Of a stretch of 64,000 nucleotides of DNA, positions 33,819 through 42,477 are shown one piece after another (position 1 is the first letter of the stretch; each line of letters starts with the position of its first letter). The notes beneath the pieces were generated by a model, which had not been told where the DNA came from, ran no database searches, and was given only the letters and a program-made list of their open reading frames with translations. The stretch is taken from positions 1 to 64,000 of the forward strand of contig NZ_CABPST010000012.1 in assembly GCF_902459805.1 (NCBI RefSeq), read 5' to 3'. A program made the translations under genes and the position numbers. The stretch comes from Pandoraea bronchicola (lineage in GTDB: Bacteria > Pseudomonadota > Gammaproteobacteria > Burkholderiales > Burkholderiaceae).

Positions 33819-34745
33819 ATGCTCAAAGGTCTTGCGATTACGCCGCCCGTCATTGGGCGGATCTCCATTGGTCGTGTCGTCGAGAAGAACGGCAAACGTC
33901 TTCCCGAAAAGGACGACCAGTTCACCCTGACCACCCAGATCCAGCAGCGCGACGGCTGGATGTTGCACCCCCTGAATGAATCTCTGCGTAAAGCCAATAC
34001 CGGCAAGCTGCGTGCAATTCCCGTTCAACTCCTGTTCAACGATCCAGACCTGAACCTTCGCGCCGAGTACTCGTGCTTCGACCGTGAGTCGGGCCGTCCC
34101 GTGTGCGTCGGCAATGGCGAGACTTGTCGACGAGCCGGCGGCGGCGGTATCGAGGAGTTGCCGTGCCCGTCCCCTGAAGCCTGTGACTTCGGTCGAGGTG
34201 GCGCCTGCAAACCGTATGGGCGCCTGAATGTGCTCATTGGGGACGAAGACGAAATGGGTTCGTTTATTTTCCGGACCACCTCATACAACTCGATTCGCAC
34301 ACTTGCCGCACGCCTGCGTTACTTCAGCGCCGTGTCGGGCAACCGGCTCGCATGTCTACCACTGGAACTGAAGCTACGCGGCAAGTCGACCACGCAAAGC
34401 TACCGCTCGGCCATCTACTACGTGGACGTCGGCGTGCGAAGCGGGAGTACGTTGGAACAAGCGATCACCGTTGCGAGCGAACTAGATGCGCGGCGAAAGG
34501 CGGTTGGGTTCGATCAGACTGCACTCGACGCCGCAGCACGTGCCGGATTTCGGAACGGCACGTTCGAAGAGTCCATCGAAGACAGCGCGGCGGTTACGGA
34601 GGAGTTCTATCCCGCGGAATCACGTGACGATGAACCGGATGGCAACAGCGGGGTGCCCAGTTCCACTGCGCCGTCTAGTCTCAAGGAGCGGCTGGATCGG
34701 CGAGCCGCGTTACTCGGGGCCGATCAGCGAGATTTGGCGGCATGA
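33819..34745 (+). CDS. Cys-rich putative metal-binding protein of mobile elements
   Basis: 308 residues. LKGLAITPPVIGRISIGRVV opens a conserved N-terminus. A Cys cluster (CFDRESGRPVCVGNGETC, CPSPEACDF, GGACKPYGRL) about residues 86-132 probably binds a metal. FRTTSYNSIRTLAARLRYFS follows. This organisation resembles the phage phiC31 gp3-like recombination-directionality proteins; databases often call relatives hydrolase or metal-binding protein. The resemblance is from memory and untested. AAGGAG upstream. Overlaps the next gene by ATGA. Confidence 0.65.
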   Translation: MLKGLAITPPVIGRISIGRVVEKNGKRLPEKDDQFTLTTQIQQRDGWMLHPLNESLRKANTGKLRAIPVQLLFNDPDLNLRAEYSCFDRESGRPVCVGNGETCRRAGGGGIEELPCPSPEACDFGRGGACKPYGRLNVLIGDEDEMGSFIFRTTSYNSIRTLAARLRYFSAVSGNRLACLPLELKLRGKSTTQSYRSAIYYVDVGVRSGSTLEQAITVASELDARRKAVGFDQTALDAAARAGFRNGTFEESIEDSAAVTEEFYPAESRDDEPDGNSGVPSSTAPSSLKERLDRRAALLGADQRDLAA

Positions 34746-35713
34746 TCCGGGATCGTCCTGCCCTGTGGCTGGCCGTAGCGGCCACGGCCACTGCGATCAG
34801 CATTTCGGTCATTGCTGGCGGGCAACGCGGCGGCACGCTCGCCGAGCGGGTCGTGTGGGTCACGTTAGGCGTCGTGCTGGTAATGAGCGCCCATCTGTTG
34901 CCCGCGTTGCTGCGAGGTGTTACGGGTGGCATCCGGTGGGTAGGCTACTGGCTGTGGGCCGCATGCATGCTCGCGATCATCAACAGTCACGCCTACTTCT
35001 TCCTATTCGCCCAGCAGCACGCCGCGCAGATCCGCGCTGACGCCGTGCCCATTGTCCTGGCTACACCTCTGAAGCGCAGTCTTACCGTTGTCATGGGAGA
35101 GCGAGCGGACGTCTTGGCACGACTGGCGGTCGCTAACGCCCAGTCGTGTTCCGGTAAATGCACGACTCTGGCGGTACGACGTGCCGCGCTGGCTGCCCGA
35201 CTCGATGCACTGGAAGCAGAGGCCAGCGATATTCGTCGCGCGCAAGCGTTGGACGACCGCGCCATCGCCCAACACGACGCGTTGACGATCAATCCCGTGA
35301 CCGCACGACTCGCTGCGTTACTCGGTACAACGGGAGCGCGCGTCGATCTGTTGACTGGGCTGGCATTTGCGGCAGTCCTGGAAGGCGTAGCGTGTCTCCT
35401 TTGGACCATCGCGCTTCGCCCTTGGTGCAAGCCACCCGTCGCGGCGGTCGTGCCCGCAGTCGCGCCGGAAGTCGCAGAAAGTCACGACGGCGCCGACGCT
35501 GACTGTGACGGTCACGCCATGCCGGAACAGCCCGTCACGCCATTGTCGATACCGTCACCTACGCCGGAAGCCGTCGATCACGGCGCCACCCAACTCGCTC
35601 GTGACATTGCTGCCGGGAGGCTGCGCCCCACCGTTGCAGACATCCGTCGGCACCTCGGCTGCTCGCAAGCTCGGGCTATCGCCCTGCGCCGCCAGTTGGC
35701 CGACCTGTCCTAG
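34742..35713 (+). CDS. Membrane protein with C-terminal helix-turn-helix-like region
   Basis: 323 residues. About three N-terminal membrane segments (LWLAVAATATAISISV, VVWVTLGVVLVMSAHLLPAL, YWLWAACMLAIINSHAYF) are followed by an Ala-rich helical stretch, another membrane segment near 210-230, and a soluble C-terminus. GRLRPTVADIRRHLGCSQARAIALRRQL at the end looks like a winged-helix replication/regulatory motif seen on conjugative elements. Function unknown. Confidence 0.65.
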   Translation: MIRDRPALWLAVAATATAISISVIAGGQRGGTLAERVVWVTLGVVLVMSAHLLPALLRGVTGGIRWVGYWLWAACMLAIINSHAYFFLFAQQHAAQIRADAVPIVLATPLKRSLTVVMGERADVLARLAVANAQSCSGKCTTLAVRRAALAARLDALEAEASDIRRAQALDDRAIAQHDALTINPVTARLAALLGTTGARVDLLTGLAFAAVLEGVACLLWTIALRPWCKPPVAAVVPAVAPEVAESHDGADADCDGHAMPEQPVTPLSIPSPTPEAVDHGATQLARDIAAGRLRPTVADIRRHLGCSQARAIALRRQLADLS

Positions 35714-35811
35714 CCTGCCGATCGTGACATCACGGCATAGCCGCCGGGCACGCTGCCCGGCGCTTATGCCCGCGCTCATCTTTCCCGTTCAAACCGAGCC
35801 CACCATGCCCA

Positions 35812-36618
35812 ATGGACACCACCGACCTCGTCAAGAGCATCAGCATCGCCAACCTCGCCAATCAGCGCACGGCTATCGTCGAGCGCATCCACGCCGCACT
35901 CGACCTGCTCGGCGAAGCCCAACAACTCGCCACCGCAGCGCATCTACGATTTCCCCGGCTTGTCCTCGACGAAAGTTATGGCTGCCGCGGCCGTCCCAGC
36001 GTCACTGGCGACTATGCCAATCGCGACGAAGCCCAAGCCGCCATGGTGCGCCTCATCGATGCCCACGGCTGGAACTACCTGCTGTCGGAATCCGGTATGC
36101 GTACGTTCATGGACGCCAAGGCACGTGAGCAGTGGAACCGGCAGATCGCTGAGGGTGACGTACCAGAACTCACCGTCGCCAATATTGAAGCCACGTTCGC
36201 CCAGCTCTACGGCGCGCGCGGCGACATGTTCGAGCGCGGCGTGCTTCAGTGCTTTCGCCGGCTGTCGTGGGACTACCGCACGAACCAGCCATTCCGATTC
36301 GGCAAGAAGATCATCGTCAAGTACCTCCTTTCCCAAGGGTGCTCGAATTATCACGTCACCAACGAACTGGACGATCTAACGCGAGTGTTCAGCGTGCTCG
36401 ATGGCAAGCCCGAACCGGATCATCGACGTGGCGTATCGTCGCTCATTTCGCACGCCCAGCATCTACGCAAGACGGAGGCCGAGAACACCTATTTCCAGTT
36501 GCGTTGGTTCAAGAACGGAAATGGTCATTTGACGTTCCTGCGCGCCGATCTCGTCGACCAAATGAACAAGATTCTCGCCAAGCACTACCCCAACGCGCTC
36601 GCATCCGAAGTGCGCTAG
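35812..36618 (+). CDS. DUF4942 domain protein
   Basis: 268 residues. Sequence from about residue 80 (WNYLLSESGMRTFMDAKAREQW) to the C-terminus (YFQLRWFKNGNGHLTFLRADLVDQMNKILA) matches the DUF4942 family of mobile-element proteins, sometimes fused to methyltransferases; no methyltransferase motif is present here. Function unknown. Same strand as the preceding module, 98 bp downstream. Confidence 0.75.
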   Translation: MDTTDLVKSISIANLANQRTAIVERIHAALDLLGEAQQLATAAHLRFPRLVLDESYGCRGRPSVTGDYANRDEAQAAMVRLIDAHGWNYLLSESGMRTFMDAKAREQWNRQIAEGDVPELTVANIEATFAQLYGARGDMFERGVLQCFRRLSWDYRTNQPFRFGKKIIVKYLLSQGCSNYHVTNELDDLTRVFSVLDGKPEPDHRRGVSSLISHAQHLRKTEAENTYFQLRWFKNGNGHLTFLRADLVDQMNKILAKHYPNALASEVR

Positions 36619-36741
36619 TTACCGCGCCAACCATCACCTACGGACGCGTTCTGCGTCTGGCATTTCCCCATTGGTTCCATTCAACGGCACGTCCGATTCG
36701 TTCGGAGGTATCTGCTCGCCCCTATCTAGGAGGATATTTTG

Positions 36742-37038
36742 ATGAATTCCACTTTACCCATCCGGCGCGCCCGCCTACCCCTCGGCCGCTTGCTGGCAAC
36801 GCCCGCCGCCGTCGATGCGATCCAGTCGGCTGGCGCCTCGATCTTTGCCTTGGTCAACCGACATGCTTGCGGTGACTGGGGCGAACTACCCGAAGCTGAT
36901 AGGGAGCAAAACGACCTGTCGGTCGTGGCAGGGCGACGTGTGCTGTCCTGCTACCCGCTTGGCGTCGAACAGAAGGTGTGGATCATCACCGAAGCCGATC
37001 GGTCGACCACCACTCTCCTGTTGCCCGATGAGTATTGA
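36742..37038 (+). CDS. Small hypothetical protein
   Basis: 98 residues. AGGAGG at 36728-36733 sits eight bases before ATG 36742. The sequence VNRHACGDWGELPEADREQN and TLLLPDEY recalls small plasmid/island proteins of unknown function. Directly followed by the peptidase-like gene. Confidence 0.7.
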   Translation: MNSTLPIRRARLPLGRLLATPAAVDAIQSAGASIFALVNRHACGDWGELPEADREQNDLSVVAGRRVLSCYPLGVEQKVWIITEADRSTTTLLLPDEY

Positions 37039-37040
37039 TC

Positions 37041-37679
37041 ATGGTGACTCACAAATTTCATCAGGCAATCCGGCTCGGTCAGCAACCCGCCGTCGCTCAA
37101 ACCGGTAACCCACTGTTCAGCCGACAAGGGCACTGGGACGGCGGTAGCACGCTGCACTGTGTTGCCATGGCACTGGCGCTGCTTGGCAAATTGGCGGATC
37201 CAGTCTATCTGCCGTACCACGGCAGCGGTCCGGAGCAGAAGGTATGGGACGACGCTTGGCCGCATTATCTAGACGGGATGACGTTGCCAGAGCTGGCGAG
37301 CTTTATCGCGGCGTTGAATCTCGGCGTGCGGCCTGCGACGTGTACGGCCACGGGGCGTGACCTACTGTGCTTTGTGCAGCGCGAGCTGGACGCCGGATGG
37401 CCGGTCATTATCGGCTGGCAGCAACGGCACCCTGTCAAATGGCGGGCTGCGCTCATTGTCGGTATTGAGGGACGTGGAGGCGGTCGCGCTTTTGATACGC
37501 AAGCACTGTTGCTCATTGACCCGGCGGGAAACGAGCCTGGACTTGCCGGGTTCAATGCGCGTCTTGCCCGACACAACGACACGCTATTTCGATATCAGTC
37601 GCCATCGGCTTCCCGAGGCGTTCAATTACTTGGCGGCGTGTCGATCCGCGATGTCATTAGCGCAGGCGCTGACGCTTGA
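37041..37679 (+). CDS. Papain/C39-like cysteine-peptidase fold protein, possibly inactive
   Basis: 212 residues. RQGHWDGGSTLHCVAMALALLG resembles the Gln plus Cys-helix start of papain/C39-like peptidases. GWPVIIGWQQRH-PVKWRAALIVGIEG and LLLIDPAGNEP resemble the His and Asp/Asn strands. In many relatives I recall GAC at the nucleophile and HW at the catalytic strand; here these read GGS and KW. The later Cys of LHC might substitute. Convergent with the XRE gene and overlapping its 3' end. Confidence 0.5.
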   Translation: MVTHKFHQAIRLGQQPAVAQTGNPLFSRQGHWDGGSTLHCVAMALALLGKLADPVYLPYHGSGPEQKVWDDAWPHYLDGMTLPELASFIAALNLGVRPATCTATGRDLLCFVQRELDAGWPVIIGWQQRHPVKWRAALIVGIEGRGGGRAFDTQALLLIDPAGNEPGLAGFNARLARHNDTLFRYQSPSASRGVQLLGGVSIRDVISAGADA

Positions 37680-38037
37680 TCTCCGGCGGCGTCGCCACAT
37701 TCGCACGGCGAGTGCCAGTGGGCGCCAGAGACACTTTGCCTAACGGCTCGAACAGTTCGGCGAGCGTCACACCCAACACATGGCAAATGTTAGCGATCGT
37801 CTCAATCGACGGGTTCGCTACCCCACGTTCGATCGCAGAGATGTACGTGCGATCCACATGTGCCTCGAACGCCAGTGTCTCCTGAGACTTCTCCGCAGTA
37901 TGCCGGCATTGCTTGATCCGCTTGCCTAGGGCAAGCGAGATGGGGGCCGGTTGGCGAGCGGCGGGGGCGTCCTGGCGTTTGGCAGTCATGAACGGCAGGA
38001 TGCCCGCTTGACGACTGATTAACGACGCTGTAAACAC
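37657..38037 (-). CDS. XRE-family transcriptional regulator
   Basis: 126 residues at most. The HTH spans GKRIKQCRHTAEKSQETLAF through EAHVDRTYISAIERGVANPS to IETIANICHVLGVTLAELFE, followed by a short Lys/Arg-rich tail. Starts at 38037 or at the internal MTAKRQD (37989) are possible; neither has a good ribosome-binding site. An AT-rich promoter region with a repeated 13-mer lies upstream. Overlaps the convergent peptidase-like gene by 23 bp. Confidence 0.85.
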   Translation of the reverse strand: MFTASLISRQAGILPFMTAKRQDAPAARQPAPISLALGKRIKQCRHTAEKSQETLAFEAHVDRTYISAIERGVANPSIETIANICHVLGVTLAELFEPLGKVSLAPTGTRRANVATPPEIKRQRLR

Positions 38038-38157
38038 ATCAATTAATGATGACTATATACTACAAATCTTACTTTCTCCGCCCGGTAAATCCGCCGCGAC
38101 GCAGTTGTCATTTGGCGAGGTAAAAGCTCACCCATCTTTGTAGAGTAAACACATCAA
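38030..38157. repeat. 13-bp direct repeat in XRE promoter region
   Basis: GTAAACACATCAA occurs at 38030-38042 and again at 38145-38157, in the AT-rich region upstream of the XRE regulator. The first copy overlaps the longer proposed start of the regulator, favouring the shorter start at 37989 with an operator near it. These are candidate operators for autoregulation. Confidence 0.5.
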
Positions 38158-38432
38158 ACATTTATGGAAAAAGGTGCTTCATGACGGACTCATGAAATTA
38201 CGAATAGAACGGCCAATGCATCGGCGCCATCAGCGCCGCCGAGATCGGGACGTAAATTCAGAACAGCACTATCGATGGGAAGCCCCTTGTCTGATCGCAA
38301 GGCTGGCAGATTGGTCGCCGCTTGCTGAGACTGCTCTGGCCATGCATTTGTGTCGGGCGGTTGCCACCAGCAAGGGTATTGACTTGGCTCTAAATCGTCT
38401 ACGGGCGAGCCCAACAGCGCCCAAATCAAAAT
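38158..38432. other. Gap without supported gene
   Basis: Together with 38038-38157, almost 400 bases without a supported gene. Overlapping frames on both strands exist (38174-38446 plus, 38190-38441 minus), but neither has a ribosome-binding site or a recognisable protein. It holds the promoter of the lipoprotein gene at 38433. Confidence 0.5.
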
Positions 38433-39608
38433 ATGAAACAAACTAATCGCACGCTTTTAGCTCGTATTTCAGTCCTGTCACTGCTGGCGCTTGCCGCCTG
38501 CGCAGGTCAGGAGCTCGATTTCCGGAACGCGCTAATCGTCAACGGTAAGGTCTACGCTGAGGGTGCCAACAAGCCCTTCTCCGGAAAACTGACAAACGTC
38601 CCCAACGGCGCCATCTTGGACAATCTCGCTAGCTTCGCAAAGTTTTCAAACGCGATACGGACGACCCTGCCACAACTTGCAGTGAATCCAGCTCGAGCGG
38701 CAAGTCTGGCCTACTTCTACAATGGTGCCCGCGAAACCGTCGGAGTCTACTGTGATGCAGAGGTTAGCGACGGGCTGCTGGATGGACCAGCAACATGCAG
38801 CACTGCGAATAGCGGAAATATGCTAATCACGATGAAATTCTCGAGCGGAAAACTCGACGGCAAACTTACATCGTACGCTCCTGGAGGGAATAAGCAGATC
38901 ATCTCCGAGGTAGCGTTCGTGGACGGGCAACCTGATGGCACGCAAGAGATCTTCAGCCCGTCAACCAAGAAGCGGATCCACGTCATCCATTGGGACAAAG
39001 GTGTGCTAACGGGGGCAGAAGAGGGATTTGACGAAAATACCGGAAGCCGAATTCTCGAAGCCACCTATGTCAATGGCCAGTTGGACGGCCCGCTCACGCG
39101 ATATGCGCCCAGCGGTGATCAGGTGATCATGAAGGCAACGTTCGCCGGCGGCAAACAGGTTGGCACCCAAGAGGGCTTCGATCCGCAAACTGGTCGCCTG
39201 ATCAGTCGAGCCGAGTTTGTCGACGGCAAGGTGCAGGGCATTGCACGGCGATGGGACAACTCCGGCAAGCTCGTCTTCGAGAACGAGTACCGCGACGGAC
39301 AAGTAATGCCCGACAGTGAACCGGTCAACGACTGCCTGGCACGTAAGCTCAGTGTCTATGAACGAACGTCCAGCACCTCATGGACCCCGGACCAACGGGA
39401 AATGTGGCATGCAGAATGCCGCCACGCCTCGATCTCAGTTGCAAACATCCCTGCAGACCAACCCTCGCAACCGAATGGCGGCAAGCCGAACTGCGTAGAC
39501 AGTTGGACCGCAGCCTTTCGCAAAGAAAACGGTGACGACGCGATCGTCACCGTTGACCAACTGGGTGAATGGAAAATCTGGTGTGAGCAAGGAAAACTGC
39601 CCCATTGA
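38433..39608 (+). CDS. MORN-repeat (YwqK-like) lipoprotein
   Basis: 391 residues. A lipoprotein signal ends in the lipobox LAAC. From about residue 125 come about six MORN-2-type repeats of the form DG-x-Y-x-G-x-(hydrophobic)-G, for example FSSGKLDGKLTSYAPGG, FVDGQPDGTQEIFSP, YVNGQLDGPLTRYAPSG and FVDGKVQGIARRWDNSG. The C-terminal domain has CVDSWTAAFRKENGDDAIV with three or four Cys. MORN/YwqK proteins are often immunity proteins for secreted toxins, but no toxin is recognised nearby. No clear ribosome-binding site. Confidence 0.75.
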   Translation: MKQTNRTLLARISVLSLLALAACAGQELDFRNALIVNGKVYAEGANKPFSGKLTNVPNGAILDNLASFAKFSNAIRTTLPQLAVNPARAASLAYFYNGARETVGVYCDAEVSDGLLDGPATCSTANSGNMLITMKFSSGKLDGKLTSYAPGGNKQIISEVAFVDGQPDGTQEIFSPSTKKRIHVIHWDKGVLTGAEEGFDENTGSRILEATYVNGQLDGPLTRYAPSGDQVIMKATFAGGKQVGTQEGFDPQTGRLISRAEFVDGKVQGIARRWDNSGKLVFENEYRDGQVMPDSEPVNDCLARKLSVYERTSSTSWTPDQREMWHAECRHASISVANIPADQPSQPNGGKPNCVDSWTAAFRKENGDDAIVTVDQLGEWKIWCEQGKLPH

Positions 39609-39670
39609 TATCACCAAGCGATACAGTCCCCCTCAAGTTCAATCCCAAGTATCCCAGGAGAAATCCAGAC

Positions 39671-40009
39671 ATGTCCGTCGACATTCCAAAATTCGCAGCC
39701 GACGAACTCGACACCAGCAGGCTCAACCAGTTGATCTCCACTCGCGCCTCATTTCAGGTCGTGGGCGTCGCCGACATCGGCAAAGTCGTCGAGATGATCG
39801 AAGGAAGAATCGAAAAATCCGATTTGAAATGCCGCGTGTACACGGAATATCGCTCCGCCTCGCTGGCAACGATATTTAGCCCGGCAGCCATTCTGGGCGT
39901 TGGTGCGGCCATCGGTATTGCTGCGCACAATCTCGCCACTTACGATCCGGACTATGAAATTGGGAAGAATAAGGTCGCTGGCACTGTGACCGTCAAGTAC
40001 ATGAAGTAG
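39671..40009 (+). CDS. Small hypothetical protein with a membrane segment
   Basis: 112 residues. AGGAG precedes ATG 39671. The N-terminal half is charged and helical (SVDIPKFAADELDTSRLNQL); one hydrophobic Gly/Ala segment follows (ATIFSPAAILGVGAAIGIAAHN), then a short YEIGKNKVAGTVTVKYMK tail. It is 62 bp after the MORN lipoprotein on the same strand, so possibly co-expressed. No family recognised. Confidence 0.6.
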   Translation: MSVDIPKFAADELDTSRLNQLISTRASFQVVGVADIGKVVEMIEGRIEKSDLKCRVYTEYRSASLATIFSPAAILGVGAAIGIAAHNLATYDPDYEIGKNKVAGTVTVKYMK

Positions 40010-40104
40010 TTCATCTATAACGGTAAGCACCCGATCGGGCGCTTACCGTTCATCTGTCACATCTTTTTCTTTCCACGTGTCTAACCACCACTCACGAATG
40101 ACCG

Positions 40105-40776
40105 CTAACGGCTGCGGATCCAACTATTCTTTGTCATTTGATCAGTGCTCTGTCCTACTCCATTGCCGAGCTCTTTATCGAGTTGGTAAAGCACGCGATC
40201 GGTGTGCGAGAAAGGCAGCGACTCACCGCTAATCGCGTGGAGTGCGTCGAGGTAGCGGAAGTAAATATCGCAGCAACGCACAAGATAGCCTTCGGTGCGG
40301 GTTTCGCCATAGGGTGCAGGAATTTTCTCGTCGGGCAATACCATTCGAATTGCCCGCTCGTCGATGATCTGAAACGTGTTCGGATTGGTGAAGCGAAGAA
40401 ACGTCGAGGTCATCGCCAAGCGAGCGCCTTTGGCGTTGAGCAACGCGCGCAGCAACGGCTCAGCCTGGCGATGCTCGCGAGGCTGGATCGAACGCGCGTC
40501 GCGCAATAACGGTAGCACGGCATCATCAAACCACACGAAGCGCGAGAGCTTCCAGAGGATCATTTCGTAGATCATCGGACGATTGGGCGCCTCGTCCTCA
40601 GTCAAGGCGTCGAGGCGCGCTTCAATTTTTGCGGTGAGCTCCGGCTGATAGTTGTATTTTTTGAGCAGTTTGACCGCGTCGAGCATTTCTATTGGCGATA
40701 CACCTTTGGCGGCTGCCTCTTCGGCGCGCAATCGGTTGAGCGCTGCTAGGTTTTGCTCGAAAGCTCCGGCGCTCAT
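40105..40776 (-). CDS. Hypothetical partner of the abortive-infection protein
   Basis: 223 residues, mostly helical. The core LLRALLNAKGARLAMTSTFL RFTNPNTFQIIDERAIRMVLP resembles proteins that read FPIIDxRA in small defence-type operons, perhaps of helix-hairpin-helix DNA-glycosylase-like fold, but I cannot assign it. It overlaps the upstream abortive-infection gene by ATGA, indicating a functional pair. Confidence 0.6.
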   Translation of the reverse strand: MSAGAFEQNLAALNRLRAEEAAAKGVSPIEMLDAVKLLKKYNYQPELTAKIEARLDALTEDEAPNRPMIYEMILWKLSRFVWFDDAVLPLLRDARSIQPREHRQAEPLLRALLNAKGARLAMTSTFLRFTNPNTFQIIDERAIRMVLPDEKIPAPYGETRTEGYLVRCCDIYFRYLDALHAISGESLPFSHTDRVLYQLDKELGNGVGQSTDQMTKNSWIRSR

Positions 40777-41687
40777 TCGGAATCCTTGCCCGCGTTCGGA
40801 AGGGCACGAATAGACGGCGCGTCCGGTGCCGGGATCGCGGATGTCGCTATGAAGCCCTTGGCTTGTTGATACGCCTTCGTCTCGAACAGGAAGTCCGCAA
40901 GCGTCATAGCGCAGTTGACAGCGAGCTTGGCATGATGACGCGCGGGCTTATAATTCGTGCCATGGCTGTCCGACATCTTATTGCGCATCGTCCCGAGGCC
41001 ATGGATGATCGAGGCAAGGCCGCTGATCACTTGCCGGAGCGCGTCGGAAATATCTTTTCGGCTCGGGTCAAGATTGAGCAGCGAGCGCACGCGGTTGAAT
41101 AGCCGCCCCAAGTCGCCGTCGAACGCGGGCGGTGGCTCAATCGAGAGCTCCGCCTCTATCGCGAGGAGCAAATGTTCGAGCAATGCGCGAGCGTTCGTGA
41201 TCGCGCCGTCGTAGTCGCCAGCCTCGATCTTCGCGCGGCATTTTTGAATCTGCGCGTCGATCGACGAGGCCGACGCCGCCGGAAGATCCTCTGGGATCGA
41301 CTCGACCGGAATCAAGGTTCCGTCGAGACTCCGCACTCTGTAGCAAAGGCCCTCGCGCACAAGTTGCACTTTATCGAACGCGAGCAGCTCGTTGAGCTTC
41401 GCGACGCAGTCATCGTGAGTCGGTGTGTCGATCGGTGGATTCAAATCGAACCACAGGCGCGGATCGACGATCACGCAGAGCAGATCGGACATAGCTGGTT
41501 TGCCAGCGAGGGCCGTGAGCTTTTCCTTGGCAAACGCGGAGCGACTTGGGAAACCAGACTCGTAGACGTCGCGGAAGCCAAACTCATTGAAGAGATCCAC
41601 CAAATCCGTCCCACGGCGATAGGGCCAACCATTACCACCGCAGACGATATCGGCTAGTTTTGAAATGGTGTATGCAGAGAGCTTCAT
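40773..41687 (-). CDS. Abortive infection family protein, HEPN-type C-terminal domain
   Basis: 304 residues. The N-terminal half is an alpha/beta region (residues 1-130). The C-terminal part (about 145-280) matches the Abi_C domain: GDYDGAITNARALLEHLLLA, LLNLDPSRKDISDALRQVIS, then MRNKMSDSHGTNYKPARHHAKL. Arg235-Asn-x5-His242 has the form of the HEPN ribonuclease motif. Such proteins are thought to act as RNases in phage defence. Coupled to the gene at 40105. Confidence 0.75.
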   Translation of the reverse strand: MKLSAYTISKLADIVCGGNGWPYRRGTDLVDLFNEFGFRDVYESGFPSRSAFAKEKLTALAGKPAMSDLLCVIVDPRLWFDLNPPIDTPTHDDCVAKLNELLAFDKVQLVREGLCYRVRSLDGTLIPVESIPEDLPAASASSIDAQIQKCRAKIEAGDYDGAITNARALLEHLLLAIEAELSIEPPPAFDGDLGRLFNRVRSLLNLDPSRKDISDALRQVISGLASIIHGLGTMRNKMSDSHGTNYKPARHHAKLAVNCAMTLADFLFETKAYQQAKGFIATSAIPAPDAPSIRALPNAGKDSE

Positions 41688-42016
41688 AAAAATGCGATCC
41701 CGAGCGGGGGCTTCACATGCCGATGGCTTTAAAAGCCTTTCGGCCGAGCGTTGATCTCAATGTAGCGCGCAACGCGCCATTTTATCGCTCCTTTGCGGTT
41801 TGTTGAGAAACGGCGGTTAGCTCGGCGCGCGACAACGGGCCGCGTAGGGGAAACTTGGCTGAGGCGCGTCCGACAGCGTGGATCGACATCTTCAGACGAT
41901 TCTGAGCGAAGCCAATCGGCGCCCGCCTCTCAGAACAGCCTTGCAATCGTTGTCGAATCGATGGTCGGCTCAGGGTCGTGTTGAGACAGTTGTATTTGTC
42001 TGAGCCGAAAATGGAT
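41688..42016. other. Gap without supported gene
   Basis: About 330 bases. A minus-strand frame at 41782-42060 exists, but it overlaps the end of the next gene and has an unconvincing composition. It holds the promoter of the abortive-infection gene. Confidence 0.45.
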
Positions 42017-42316
42017 TCAATGATTGGATGCAATCCTCTTCGCAACCGAGCCCCGCTCAAACGCGTCTCCGTGAACTGCGCTGGGAATCGATCTCATATC
42101 CAAAGAAATCCGCCGCAAAGCCGACTTGAATCCCGAATGCGTCATTTCCAATCCACCAGCACGCAAATCCTCCCATATCGCCTTCACCGTGAAACCTGCA
42201 TTGCGAAGCGCTTGTATCTGGTCGTAGGCTGCTCGTATCTGATCCGCTTCATTGCGACGAACCTTCACACGCTCGCCGTATGTTTGAAGACGCGCCCCCA
42301 CATCGTCGATTGCCAT
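42017..42316 (-). CDS. Small hypothetical protein, possible DNA-binding (mobilisation-type)
   Basis: About 99 residues from ATG 42316. VKVRRNEADQIRAAYDQIQALRNAGFTVKAIWEDL followed by MTHSGFKSALRRI resembles small ribbon/HTH regulators of plasmids and islands, in which a helix reads the DNA; identity unsure. The open frame continues upstream to 42460, but that part is doubtful. In another frame there, directly after the Gp2-like gene, a 26-codon stretch could encode a hydrophobic peptide (LFSVLAAALVAAFWIPIT). Confidence 0.5.
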   Translation of the reverse strand: MAIDDVGARLQTYGERVKVRRNEADQIRAAYDQIQALRNAGFTVKAIWEDLRAGGLEMTHSGFKSALRRISLDMRSIPSAVHGDAFERGSVAKRIASNH

Positions 42317-42477
42317 CACATAGACCCCAATTAAATCGTCACGAATCCCGTACGCACCCCTGACGACGCCCACCAAAATCCCGGTGAGCGCTTGCCTTAC
42401 GTAATCGGAATCCAAAACGCGGCGACGAGCGCCGCCGCGAGAACACTGAACAGCCGCCACGGCGCCTGCACAGGCAC

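Noticed and set aside
38174-38446. 90-codon plus-strand frame before the MORN lipoprotein
   Set aside because: No ribosome-binding site, Arg/His-rich composition, and an equally long frame on the other strand.
41782-42060. 92-codon minus-strand frame
   Set aside because: Overlaps the better-supported gene at 42017-42316 and shows no recognisable features.
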